Positions 17,037 to 25,832 of a stretch of 64,000 nt of DNA are shown piece after piece. The stretch is from Clostridium felsineum DSM 794 (GTDB lineage: Bacteria; Bacillota; Clostridia; Clostridiales; Clostridiaceae). The notes under the pieces are model-generated. The model saw only the letters and a program-made list of their open reading frames with translations, was not told the DNA's origin and ran no database searches. Numbering within the stretch: position 1 is the stretch's first letter; each line of letters begins with the position of its first letter. A program made the position numbers and the translations under genes. Where the stretch lies: positions 1,736,001 to 1,800,000 of the forward strand of contig NZ_CP096980.1 of NCBI RefSeq assembly GCF_002006355.2. The letters are read 5' to 3'.

Positions 17037-18479
17037 TTAAAAACCTCTATTTTTTAAATCAGACACGATTTCTACATATTTCTCAAGTACATCAAAGCCT
17101 TTATAGTCTTCTCTTCTTAAGTCGATAATATCTCCATGAGAAATTCCCCGTCTTCTATTATTTCTAATAACACCTTTAAAATTGCCCCATTTTGCAGAAT
17201 CAATAGATACTAGTCCATCATTTTCTCCAGCAGTTATTTTAGAAAGAATATAGGGAATACATACCACATAATCGCTAAAAACATTTTTTACAACAGTTGC
17301 ATAGCTTTGGTAATAAACATTAGGGACATCAAGTACTTCCTCATTAAATTTTTTACTATTATAAGTAGAAAACTGTCTACTAGCAGTGTAGAAATCGGGA
17401 TTTTTATCTCCTAAAATTCTATAGTATTTATTAAAGAGTTTAGCAACAGCTTTATATATTTTGTCAGGAATTTTACAAGCAACATCAACGAATTTGCAGC
17501 CTCTATGAGGTGAGGACATCATTGTAAGAGAAGCTACATACTTACTCATACCTAGTTTGCTAATCATATAACGTGAATCTAGTCCACCTTTTGAATGTGC
17601 TATAATATTCACCTTTTCACATCCAGTTTCTTTTATAATTTGAAGAACTTTATCTTTTATATCATGGGCATTATATTCAACAGTTCCCCAAGCTTCCTGA
17701 TTTCCATAATAAATAGTTGCTCCATTTCGTATTAATTCTTTAGGTATCCTACCCCAGTAATTAATATATTTTAAATCCCTAAAGCCTACGCCATGAACCA
17801 AAACAAGAGGATATTTTGTTTTGCATACATGAGAATCTATGCGCTGTTTATTGGTAATGACCTTATATAAATCATGGTCATATTCAATTTTAGCTGTATG
17901 AGAGGCATATAGAATTACAAAAATATTTACAATTGGAATGAAAGAGGCAAAAGCAACTATAATTCTTTTTATTATATTTAATCTTTTTGAAGTACATAAG
18001 ATACGTAACATTCCATTTATAAGTACTGTGAGTATAACAAGTATTGTAAGTATAATATCTATTATAAAAATATGAGTAGGAATTTTTAAGTACTTGAGAT
18101 TTGAGAAATATACAATGTACATTAATATTTGCACAAAAATACTGTATAATCCGAATAAAACAAGTCTTCTTCCACCAAGCATTATTTTTAATCTGAAGCT
18201 TGCATTTTCACGTTTTATATTTGGAAATAGGTTTATCTTTGTCCAAGTATAAAAAAGGAAAATGGAAAGTTCAATTAAAATAATCCATTTGCATACAGCA
18301 TTATTTTTTCCAATATGGCTGCGATTAATAAATAGATAATAAAGCATAACAAAGTGTGGAGCAAAGATAAAATATACACTCATGATGCTTTTATGTAGTA
18401 AAGGTATTTTTTTAGTTAAATCTAATATTAGTAAAATGAATATGAATATTAGTGAGATAAATGTTATTAAAAATGTCAT
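17037..18479 (-). CDS. Membrane-anchored alpha/beta-hydrolase, lipase-like
   Basis: The first half of this 480-residue protein has about five to six membrane segments. The second half is an alpha/beta-hydrolase with an oxyanion-hole region YPLVLVHGVGFRD, nucleophile elbow AHSKGG (Ser296), and likely catalytic Asp and His in GENDGLVS and SHGDII, a layout like triacylglycerol lipases of the LipA/EstA type. The ATG at 18479 has AAGGATG at good distance; the TTG ten codons upstream does not. The substrate is unknown; hydrolysis of a membrane or cell-surface ester is likely. It stands alone, divergent from the feo operon. Confidence 0.75.
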   Translation of the reverse strand: MTFLITFISLIFIFILLILDLTKKIPLLHKSIMSVYFIFAPHFVMLYYLFINRSHIGKNNAVCKWIILIELSIFLFYTWTKINLFPNIKRENASFRLKIMLGGRRLVLFGLYSIFVQILMYIVYFSNLKYLKIPTHIFIIDIILTILVILTVLINGMLRILCTSKRLNIIKRIIVAFASFIPIVNIFVILYASHTAKIEYDHDLYKVITNKQRIDSHVCKTKYPLVLVHGVGFRDLKYINYWGRIPKELIRNGATIYYGNQEAWGTVEYNAHDIKDKVLQIIKETGCEKVNIIAHSKGGLDSRYMISKLGMSKYVASLTMMSSPHRGCKFVDVACKIPDKIYKAVAKLFNKYYRILGDKNPDFYTASRQFSTYNSKKFNEEVLDVPNVYYQSYATVVKNVFSDYVVCIPYILSKITAGENDGLVSIDSAKWGNFKGVIRNNRRRGISHGDIIDLRREDYKGFDVLEKYVEIVSDLKNRGF

Positions 18480-18596
18480 AAATAAGTCATCCTTTGTTTG
18501 ATAATTCAACTTTACTACAATATAACATATTTTTTGGAAAAGATACAGGCATATATATGTATTCTAATTAAAAAATAGTTTAAAATGAATTTGCTA

Positions 18597-18670
18597 TTGA
18601 CATTTCAAATAAAGAGTAATAAAATAAATACAGTGATAATGATTATCAAATTGAATTGATAATCATTAGT
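18597..18670 (+). promoter_or_regulatory. Promoter and Fur boxes of the feo operon
   Basis: TTGACA (18597-18602), 17 bp, TAAAAT (18620-18625) form a good promoter. Directly downstream, TGATAATGATTATCA (18634-18648) is a perfect 7-1-7 Fur box and TTGATAATCATTAG (from 18656) is a second half-overlapping match. Iron-loaded Fur bound there would block transcription, so the operon should be induced by iron shortage. Confidence 0.93.
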
Positions 18671-18687
18671 ATTCAGGAGGCGATATT

Positions 18688-18924
18688 GTGATAAAAGAAG
18701 TAAAACTTGATGAAGTTGAAATAAAATCAAAAGTTAAAGTTTTAGGAATTGCTAAAGAAAGTAAGGTTAGAAGAAAAATAATGGATATGGGAATAGTTAG
18801 GGGCACGGAAATATATATTGAAGGAAAAGCACCAATGGGTGATCCAATAGCTTTAAGGCTTAGAGGATATAGTTTAAGTTTAAGAAAAAGTGAAGCAAGG
18901 GATATAATGGTTGAGTTAATATAA
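18688..18924 (+). CDS. feoA: FeoA protein (first copy)
   Basis: This 78-residue SH3-like protein is a typical FeoA, a small cytoplasmic partner of the ferrous iron transporter FeoB. KVRRKIMDMGIVRGTEI and APMGDPIALRLRGYSLSLRKSEA match the family core. A GTG start follows AGGAGG, and the gene lies directly behind the Fur-controlled promoter. It is followed after 21 bp by a second, diverged FeoA, so the two probably have distinct roles in the Feo complex. Confidence 0.93.
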   Translation: MIKEVKLDEVEIKSKVKVLGIAKESKVRRKIMDMGIVRGTEIYIEGKAPMGDPIALRLRGYSLSLRKSEARDIMVELI

Positions 18925-18945
18925 AATGTTTAAGGAGTGGTTTAA

Positions 18946-19179
18946 ATGGTTAAAAGTAGTATGCCTTTAAATTTTATTTTAACAGGTAGAGTTGCAAGGG
19001 TTAGTGATGTTAAAGGAAATGAGGTTATGTGTAAAAAACTTATGGAGATGGGGTTTAATAGTGGAGCTGTTATAAGTATTGTTAAAAATGATGCGGCGCA
19101 CATAGTTGTAAAGGTTGGAGAAACTAGATTAGCTTTAAATAGGGGAATGGCTCAAAGGGTTATGGTTACAGAGGTTTAG
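18946..19179 (+). CDS. feoA: FeoA protein (second copy)
   Basis: A second 77-residue FeoA-domain protein, clearly homologous to but diverged from the one just upstream (MCKKLMEMGFNSGAVISIV, VKVGETRLALNRGMAQRVMV). It lacks the APMGDP loop of the first copy, keeping only the barrel core. An AAGGAG site precedes the ATG, and feoB starts 29 bp after its stop. Tandem FeoA genes before FeoB are common in clostridia. Confidence 0.92.
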   Translation: MVKSSMPLNFILTGRVARVSDVKGNEVMCKKLMEMGFNSGAVISIVKNDAAHIVVKVGETRLALNRGMAQRVMVTEV

Positions 19180-19208
19180 CACATAGTACAGCATTAGGAG
19201 GTTTGATG

Positions 19209-21254
19209 ATGAATAAAAATTTAGTAGTAGCTTTAGCAGGTAATCCAAATTGCGGTAAAACAAGTTTATTTAATGAGCTTACAGGCTCAAAACAGCATGT
19301 TGGTAATTGGCCTGGTGTTACAATAGAGAAAAAAGAGGGAAAGCTTAAATTTGAGGGAAGAGAAATAACTATAGTAGATTTACCAGGAACCTATAGCTTG
19401 GGTGCTTATTCTGAAGACGAAGTGGTTGCTCGTGATTTCATATTAAAAGAAAAGCCAGATGTAGTTATAAATGTGGTTGATGCTTGTAATCTTGAAAGAA
19501 ACTTGTATCTTACAACTCAAATTTTAGAAACAGGTGCAAAGGTAGTTTTAGCTTTAAATATGATGGATGAAGCAGAAAATAAAAATATAAAAATCAATAT
19601 TAGTAAGCTTAAAGAAGCAATGGGCATACAAGTAATAGGGACAGTTGCTACCAAAAAGCAAGGAATAAATGAACTTGTTAAAGCAGCAATAGAGTTACAC
19701 GAGCATAATGATAATAAAACCTACAAAATAGATTATGGTAAGGATATTCAGAGAGAAATAGAAAATATTGAAGATGCGTTTTCAGAGATTAGTGCAGAAT
19801 TAGACTATCCTAAGAAATGGGTGGCATTAAAGCTTTTAGAAAATGATGATTACATAAGAGAATATACTGATAAAAAGACGAATAATAGTTTAAAGGATAA
19901 GGTTCTTGGAGCTATAGAGAATTTAACTAAGGTTATTGGCTATGAACCAGATGCATTTATAATAGATAAAAGGTATGAGTGTATAAGTAATTTTACTAAG
20001 GATAGTGTTAAGAGAAGCGAAGTTCAAAAAGAGAGTACTTCAGATAAAATTGATAAGGTTGTTACAAATAAGTTTTTAGGTATACCAATATTTGCACTTA
20101 TAATGTTTACAGTATATCAAGTGTCTATTAATTTTGGTAATGGAACTCTTTCAGATTTAATAAATGATTCTATAGGACAGCTTGGAACAAATATAGCTTT
20201 TACTTTAGACGGTATTGGTGCGCCTAAAATTGTTGGTGCTTTTGTAAGAGATGGTATGTTTGCTGGAGTGGGTAGTGTTTTGGGATTTTTTCCTATGATA
20301 TTAATAATGTTCTTTTTAATATCTCTTCTTGAGGATAGTGGATATATGGCAAGAGCAGCTTATGTTATGGATAGGCTTATGAGTGCTGTAGGTCTTCATG
20401 GAAAGACTGCTGTTTCATTGATAATTGGAAGTGGTTGTAATGTTGCAGGTATAATGTCAGCTAGAACGCTTGAAAGTAAAAAGGATAGAATGATTGCTAT
20501 CTTAATATCGCCATTTATATCGTGTACAGCAAGGTTAACTGTATATGGAGTTTTTGTAGGAGCATTTTTCGCAAAGCAAAAGTTTCTTATATTTAATTTA
20601 GGTGGAATTATAATATTTTTATTGTATGCACTTGGTATATTTGTAGCTATAGTAGTTGGGAAATTTTTCAGTTCAAGGGTATTTGAAGGAGAAGCTTCTT
20701 ATTTTGTTATGGAACTCCCACCATATAGGTTACCAACGCTTAAAGGAATTTTAATTCATATGTGGGAAAAGTCAGGTCACTTTTTAAAGAAGGCAGGAAC
20801 TGTTATTTTAGGAGTGTGTGTAGTTGTATGGTTACTTGCAGATTTACCAGCTGGAGTGGATTATGGAAGCAAAGATTCTTATCTTGGAATAATAGGTAAT
20901 TTTATTGCACCAATATTTAAACCAGCAGGTTTTGGAACATGGCAAGCTGGAGTAGCACTTATAACAGGATTTGCAGCAAAAGAAGCTGTTGTAGGAACTC
21001 TTGGAACAATATATGGAGTTAGTGAAGGAGCTCATCTTTTTAATGCAATACACAATACCTTTACACCACTATCAGCTATATCATTTATGATAATGACACT
21101 TTTATATGTTCCATGTGTTGCTACAATAGGAGCAGTAAAAAGTGAAACAAATTCTAATAAGTGGACAATAGCGGTTATTATATATACGTGCGTAATTGGA
21201 TGGGTATTGGCAACAGTATTTTATCAAGTAGGAAGATTACTAGGATACATGTAA
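19209..21254 (+). CDS. feoB: Ferrous iron transport protein B
   Basis: The 681-residue membrane protein imports Fe2+. The N-terminal G domain has G1 GNPNCGKTS (residues about 11-19), G2 Thr in GNWPGVTIEKKEG, G3 DLPGTYS and G4 NMMD; a helical domain follows, then the membrane part with two Gate motifs including GSGCNVAGIMSARTLESKKDR. Three start codons are adjacent (TTG 19203, ATG 19206, ATG 19209); the last has the best spacing from AGGAGG at 19196. It is third in the Fur-regulated operon. Confidence 0.96.
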   Translation: MNKNLVVALAGNPNCGKTSLFNELTGSKQHVGNWPGVTIEKKEGKLKFEGREITIVDLPGTYSLGAYSEDEVVARDFILKEKPDVVINVVDACNLERNLYLTTQILETGAKVVLALNMMDEAENKNIKINISKLKEAMGIQVIGTVATKKQGINELVKAAIELHEHNDNKTYKIDYGKDIQREIENIEDAFSEISAELDYPKKWVALKLLENDDYIREYTDKKTNNSLKDKVLGAIENLTKVIGYEPDAFIIDKRYECISNFTKDSVKRSEVQKESTSDKIDKVVTNKFLGIPIFALIMFTVYQVSINFGNGTLSDLINDSIGQLGTNIAFTLDGIGAPKIVGAFVRDGMFAGVGSVLGFFPMILIMFFLISLLEDSGYMARAAYVMDRLMSAVGLHGKTAVSLIIGSGCNVAGIMSARTLESKKDRMIAILISPFISCTARLTVYGVFVGAFFAKQKFLIFNLGGIIIFLLYALGIFVAIVVGKFFSSRVFEGEASYFVMELPPYRLPTLKGILIHMWEKSGHFLKKAGTVILGVCVVVWLLADLPAGVDYGSKDSYLGIIGNFIAPIFKPAGFGTWQAGVALITGFAAKEAVVGTLGTIYGVSEGAHLFNAIHNTFTPLSAISFMIMTLLYVPCVATIGAVKSETNSNKWTIAVIIYTCVIGWVLATVFYQVGRLLGYM

Positions 21255-21303
21255 TAAATTAGTGAGAATGAATTTTAGTATCAACAAGAAAGAAGGTATA
21301 TAT

Positions 21304-21561
21304 ATGCTTATGAAAATTCTTAAAAGATTAAAAGATGGAGGAATTTATTCAAATAAAGCTATGGCAAGAGAACTTGGAGTTGAAGAAGCGGTAATAGAGC
21401 AGATGATACTTCAACTTCAACAGCTTAAATATATAGAAAAGGATGTTATGACATCAGATTGTGATTGCGGTAGTTGTTCATCTAAAAAGAAAAGTTGCTG
21501 TAAAAGTAATGCAAAAATTGATTTGTGGCGACTTACAGAGAAGGGGAAAAGAGCAGTTTAA
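21304..21561 (+). CDS. FeoC-like winged-helix protein with cysteine cluster
   Basis: The start chosen, ATG at 21304, gives 85 residues; it follows AAGAAGG and matches the FeoC N-terminus (MLMKILKRLKDGGIYSNKAMARELGVEEAVIEQMILQ is a winged helix). The segment DCDCGSCSSKKKSCC supplies six cysteines in the position of the Fe-S site of FeoC proteins. Being last in feoAAB, it is probably a sensor or stability factor for FeoB that responds to oxygen or iron. A terminator follows. Confidence 0.75.
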   Translation: MLMKILKRLKDGGIYSNKAMARELGVEEAVIEQMILQLQQLKYIEKDVMTSDCDCGSCSSKKKSCCKSNAKIDLWRLTEKGKRAV

Positions 21562-21585
21562 TACCTGATAATTATAAATATTGTG

Positions 21586-21622
21586 AAAAAAGTATTCAAA
21601 ATTTTGTTTTGAATACTTTTTC
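21586..21622 (+). terminator. Terminator of the feo operon
   Basis: AAAAGTATTCAAAA pairs with TTTTGAATACTTTTT across a short loop, followed by T-rich sequence. Confidence 0.85.
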
Positions 21623-21689
21623 TTATTCTATATTTGGTGTAAAATATAAGTGTAAGTTACTATAATATTATTTAGGAAGCGGTGATTTA

Positions 21690-22112
21690 TTGAGGGGAGA
21701 AAAATGTGTTGTATGCGGAAAAGATGGTGAAAGACACCATATAGTATATAAGAGTCAGGGTGGACTCGATTTTCCTCTTAATTATGTTTATTTATGTGAT
21801 GAGCACCATAGGGGAATTAATGGACCTCATAAGAACAGGAAAGTTGACTTATATTATAAGCTTCAAATGCAAAAGCAGCTTTGTAGTATTTTAACTAATG
21901 AGTACTATAAGATAAAAGATCTTATAAAACTTCTTCAAATTAATCAAAGACAAGCCAAAATTATGACTAGAAATTTTAAACTTTATAAAGAAGGATATAG
22001 TAAAAAAGACATTATAAAAAGGATTATGGGTGGAACTTTTTATTATAAAGATATGTTAAAGGATTACTATGATGAATCTTTATATAGTTTGTTAGAAGAA
22101 AGAATAAAATAG
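21690..22112 (+). CDS. HNH-domain small protein
   Basis: The 140-residue product has a zinc-binding HNH-like N-terminus: CVVCGKDGERHHIVYKSQGGLDFPLNYVYLCDEHHRGINGPH shows the CxxC, HH, Asn and CxxHH pattern of HNH nucleases. The rest is basic and helical (residues 50-140) and might bind nucleic acid. It starts with TTG after AGGAAGCGG. No mobile-element partner or restriction methylase is adjacent, so the role is unknown. IS256 copy B sits 13 bp after its stop, in the terminator. Confidence 0.6.
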   Translation: MRGEKCVVCGKDGERHHIVYKSQGGLDFPLNYVYLCDEHHRGINGPHKNRKVDLYYKLQMQKQLCSILTNEYYKIKDLIKLLQINQRQAKIMTRNFKLYKEGYSKKDIIKRIMGGTFYYKDMLKDYYDESLYSLLEERIK

Positions 22113-22125
22113 ATATAAAAAATCA

Positions 22126-23603
22126 GAGAGTGTAAAATTCTTTCTGTAAAATAACTTTCTATGGTAAGTTTTAAAAGACAAGATTGTCAAAAGTGACTTT
22201 CTATCTTGTTTTAAATATACATTCTAAAAATATGTATGTCAAGAACGCCTTTAAAAACAGGCGTTTTTGGCATATTAAGCTTTTTATTCAGTAAGTCGTC
22301 CTTCATACATAATGGATAATTCACCGTACACTTTACCCCAATTTCTTAGTGGCAAACGCCATTTTTTTGTAGCTTCAAAAGTAGCAAGGTATAAAGCTTT
22401 TAAAAGTGATGTATCGCTTGGAAATACAGTTCTTTGTCTATTTAATCTACGATATGTGCTGTTGAGACTTTCGATTGCATTTGTAGTATAAATAACTTTT
22501 CTTACATCAGCAGAGAACTTAAAAATAGGGCTAATAGCATCCCAATTTGATTTCCAGCTTTTCATTGAGTTAGGATAATGTTTTTCCCATTTTCCAGTGA
22601 TTTCTTCTAATTGCTTATATGCAATTTCCTCAGAAGGTGCATGATATATAGTTTTTAAATCTTTTGCAAATTCTTTTTTATCTTTATCAGAAACATACTT
22701 TAATGTATTTCTTACTTGATGAACTATACAACGTTGATATTCAGTATTTGGAAAAGCTACTGATATAGATTCCTTTATCCCTGTAAGACCATCTGCACAA
22801 AGGATAAGGATATCTTGAACACCTCTATTTTTTAATTCATTGAGAGCACTAAGCCAATATTTACTGCTTTCATTTTCTCCAATATTTATAGAAAGTACTT
22901 CTTTTCTGCCTTCATTATTTATACCAAGAATAATGTAAGCTGCAAGCTTACGTATAACGTTATTTTCCCTTACGGAAAAATGAACTGCATCAATGAAAAC
23001 AATTGGATATACTGTAGATAAAGGTCTATGTTGCCATGCTTCTATTTCAGGAAGAAGTTTATTGGTTATATTTGAAACCATTCCTTCACTAACTTCAAAC
23101 CCATATATATCTTCAATTTGTTCTGAAATTTGTCTGGTACTTAATCCTTTAGCATACATAGAAATAATTTTTTCTTCTATACCAGAAATATCTTTCTGGT
23201 GTTTTTGTACTATTTTAGGTTCAAAAGAACTTTCTCTATCCTGTGGTACATCTATATTCATCTCACCATATTTGCTTCGAATTCTTTTTTGTTTTTTCCC
23301 ATTTCTTGAGTTTGTAGTTTCGGCTCGTTCATATGGTTCATAGCCTAAATGCTCGTCCATTTCACCTTCAAGCATAGATTGAATAGTTCCACCTAATAGA
23401 TCTTTTAAAGCTTCCTGAATATCCTCAGCTGACTGAATATCATACTCGTCTATAAGAGCTGATATAATATTTCTTTTTCCTTCATTCATTGGTTTTACCT
23501 TATAAATATCTTTTTTTCTTGCCATAATAAAAGGCCTCCTATGATTTTATTTTACCATAGAAAGCCTTATTATTTTTATTTACAGACTTTTCTTCACATG
23601 CTC
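22126..23603 (-). mobile_element. IS256-family insertion sequence, copy B (1478 bp)
   Basis: Same ends and length as copy A. The 8-bp duplication AAAAATCA lies at 22118-22125 and 23604-23611. It is inserted at the base of a long hairpin between two convergent genes (see the entry at 23604-23662). Confidence 0.95.
22284..23525 (-). CDS. IS256-family transposase (copy B)
   Basis: Intact 413-residue DDE transposase. It matches copy C at the two residues where copy A differs (Ser and Gly), and matches copy A where copy C has Glu instead of Asp (ALI(D/E)EYD). B therefore lies between A and C in sequence. Confidence 0.97.
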   Translation of the reverse strand: MARKKDIYKVKPMNEGKRNIISALIDEYDIQSAEDIQEALKDLLGGTIQSMLEGEMDEHLGYEPYERAETTNSRNGKKQKRIRSKYGEMNIDVPQDRESSFEPKIVQKHQKDISGIEEKIISMYAKGLSTRQISEQIEDIYGFEVSEGMVSNITNKLLPEIEAWQHRPLSTVYPIVFIDAVHFSVRENNVIRKLAAYIILGINNEGRKEVLSINIGENESSKYWLSALNELKNRGVQDILILCADGLTGIKESISVAFPNTEYQRCIVHQVRNTLKYVSDKDKKEFAKDLKTIYHAPSEEIAYKQLEEITGKWEKHYPNSMKSWKSNWDAISPIFKFSADVRKVIYTTNAIESLNSTYRRLNRQRTVFPSDTSLLKALYLATFEATKKWRLPLRNWGKVYGELSIMYEGRLTE

Positions 23604-23662
23604 AAAAATCATCTTAAGATGTATACAATGACAATTCATTATATATACTTAAGATGATTTTT
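23604..23662. terminator. Long bidirectional terminator hairpin, interrupted at its base by IS256 copy B
   Basis: AAAAATCATCTTAAG (23604-23618) pairs perfectly with CTTAAGATGATTTTT (23648-23662); the stem extends inward by TGTATA/TATATA after one bulged A. It lies between the HNH gene and the convergent small gene at 23697-23915. Its first eight bases are the right-hand target duplication, so the hairpin is still complete on this side of the IS. Confidence 0.75.
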
Positions 23663-23696
23663 ACATTTTAATATATAGTATAATAATAACTATATA

Positions 23697-23915
23697 TTAA
23701 ATTTCCTCTTCGCTTTCAATGTCGTCTTCAATTACTTCAGGTGCTTTAGCTAAGGATACCTCAAGTTCTTCAGCTAGCTTCTTTGTAATTTTATCAAAAT
23801 TTTCTTGAAATAGTATACCGTCTATAATTTTGGATGTTAATAAACTTCCATCTTTATATACACTTATGGAATCACTTTTACCTTTGAACAAAAATCCGTT
23901 TATGGTTTTTTCCAC
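23697..23915 (-). CDS. Small acidic protein of unknown function
   Basis: This 72-residue protein begins with GTG after GGGAGG. It has a beta-rich first half (FLFKGKSDSISVYKDGSLLTSK) and a strongly acidic tail (EVIEDDIESEEEI). I do not recognise a family. It stands alone, convergent to the HNH gene. Confidence 0.55.
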   Translation of the reverse strand: MEKTINGFLFKGKSDSISVYKDGSLLTSKIIDGILFQENFDKITKKLAEELEVSLAKAPEVIEDDIESEEEI

Positions 23916-24127
23916 AATAATGCCTCCCTAATATATAATTATATATAGAAAACCAATAAAGAATAGCTTACCAATTAAAGTAAGCTTTACTATGGTATCT
24001 ATAAATACACATTTACAAAATGTATTTACATCTCATTATACAAAAACAATGACTAATTTTCAATACAGATTTAGCATAAGTTTAAAAAATGAAATAGTGG
24101 AGATAATTATTCATAGAGGTGAGTGTT

Positions 24128-24289
24128 TTGAAAAAAAATATTTTATTGTGTAATGATGATGAAATTTGGATAATAAAACTAGGACTTTTGAATTATAACA
24201 ATTTTTTATTGAATGAAAAGCTTAAAGGAAATAAAAATGTAAATGGTAGGCGTGAAAAGGTTAGAAAAATTTTAGAAAAATTAGAGTAG
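24128..24289 (+). CDS. Possible small protein (53 residues)
   Basis: A TTG at 24128 sits 4 nt after GAGGTGAG and opens a 53-codon frame ending at 24289. The product (MKKNILLCNDDEIWIIKLG at the start, basic C-terminus GRREKVRKILEKLE) resembles no family I know. The frame ends exactly where a bidirectional terminator starts, which supports a real transcription unit. Confidence 0.4.
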   Translation: MKKNILLCNDDEIWIIKLGLLNYNNFLLNEKLKGNKNVNGRREKVRKILEKLE

Positions 24290-24319
24290 CAGATAAAAGA
24301 ATAAATTCTAATATCTGCT
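24288..24319. terminator. Bidirectional terminator
   Basis: AGCAGATA (24288-24295) pairs with TATCTGCT (24312-24319) between the small ORF and the convergent pyruvate kinase gene. Confidence 0.65.
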
Positions 24320-24335
24320 ATTATATTAATTAATT

Positions 24336-25754
24336 TTATGTGTATTGAATTTTTAACATATTTGTAGTTCCGGATTCTCCAACAGGAACACCAGCAACTA
24401 CAACAACTAAGTCACCTTTTTTAATTAAATTTTCATTTAATGCTCTTTTTATTGAAACAGATATAAGCTCATCTGTTGAAACTACTTTTTCAGATGTAAT
24501 AGGTGTTATACCGAAATTTAAAGCAAGTCTTCTTGCAACATCATCATGAGGAGTAACAGCTATTATAGGACAAGTTGGTCTGAATTTTGATACCATTCTT
24601 GCAGTTATACCGCTTTGAGTAGCTGTAATTATAGCAGCAGCTTTAAGTTCAGCAGCAGTTGAGCATGCAGCAAGACTTATAGCATCTGAAATTTTTGTTA
24701 TAACTTCATCTTTTCTTTCATTAAGAGCTTTTGTGTAATCAATTTGAGATTCTGTTTTTTGAGCTATTTTTGACATAGTCTCAGCAGCTTCAATAGGATA
24801 TAAACCGCTTGCACTTTCACCACTTAACATTATAGCATCTGTTCCATCGTAGATTGCGTTTGCTACGTCTGATGCTTCAGCTCTTGTAGGTCTTGGATTT
24901 CTTATCATTGAATCGAGCATTTGAGTTGCAGTTATTACTATTTTTCCGGAATCGTTACATTTTTTTATTATCATCTTTTGAATAGCAGGAACATCCTCTA
25001 TTGGAATTTCAACGCCCATATCACCTCTGGCTACCATAATTCCATCAGATAATTCGATGATTTTATCGATGTTATCAACACCTTCTTGAGTTTCAATTTT
25101 GGAGATTATTCTTATATCTTCTCCACCATTTTCTTCAAGAACTTTTCTAACTACAGATACGTCTTCTGCTTTTCTTATAAAAGAAGCAGCAACTAAGTCG
25201 GCCTTTTGTTCACATGCGAATTTTAAATCTTCTATGTCTTTTTCAGTTACAGCAGGAAGTCCTATGGAAATACCTGGGGCATTTACACCCTTATGATTTG
25301 AGATAACACCATTATTTTTTGCTATACATATTATGTTTTTATCGCAAACATCAGTTATCTGAAACTCGAGAAGACCATCATCAACAAGAAGAAGTCCTCC
25401 TTTTTTTACATCTTTATAAAGCTGTGTATAAGAAACTGAACATTTTTCGGAGTTACCTAAAATTTCTTCTCCACACACTATTGTAAAGGTTTGACCCTTT
25501 TTAATTTCAGCTGTTCCATTTTCAAAATTGTGAGTTCTAATTTTAGGTCCTTTAACATCAACTACAATTGCAACATTCTTATTTAATTCTTTTCTAAGTT
25601 TTTTGATAATGTCTATTTTTTCTTTGTGATCTTCATGAGTACCATGTGAAAAATTTAACCTTGCAGCATTCATTCCCACATTCATTAATTCTGTTAATTT
25701 CTCCTCTGTATCACTAGAGGGCCCTATTGTAAAAATCATTTTTGTTTTTTGCAC
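24336..25754 (-). CDS. pyk: Pyruvate kinase
   Basis: The 472-residue enzyme turns phosphoenolpyruvate and ADP into pyruvate and ATP, the last step of glycolysis. Clear motifs are MNAARLNFSHG, IISKIETQEGVDNIDKI, GIMVARGDMGVEIP (metal and phosphate site), ITATQMLDSMIRNPRPTRAEASDVANAI and SGESASG. It lacks the extra C-terminal PEP-utiliser domain of Bacillus pyruvate kinases (about 585 residues). An AGGAGTGA site precedes the ATG. It appears monocistronic; in many clostridia pyk follows pfkA, but pfkA is not next to it here. Confidence 0.97.
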   Translation of the reverse strand: MQKTKMIFTIGPSSDTEEKLTELMNVGMNAARLNFSHGTHEDHKEKIDIIKKLRKELNKNVAIVVDVKGPKIRTHNFENGTAEIKKGQTFTIVCGEEILGNSEKCSVSYTQLYKDVKKGGLLLVDDGLLEFQITDVCDKNIICIAKNNGVISNHKGVNAPGISIGLPAVTEKDIEDLKFACEQKADLVAASFIRKAEDVSVVRKVLEENGGEDIRIISKIETQEGVDNIDKIIELSDGIMVARGDMGVEIPIEDVPAIQKMIIKKCNDSGKIVITATQMLDSMIRNPRPTRAEASDVANAIYDGTDAIMLSGESASGLYPIEAAETMSKIAQKTESQIDYTKALNERKDEVITKISDAISLAACSTAAELKAAAIITATQSGITARMVSKFRPTCPIIAVTPHDDVARRLALNFGITPITSEKVVSTDELISVSIKRALNENLIKKGDLVVVVAGVPVGESGTTNMLKIQYT

Positions 25755-25832
25755 TATATATCACTCCTAAAATTTATTACAAAGCAATTATACCACATAA
25801 AATAAATACATGAAGTACAATTGCTAAAAAAA

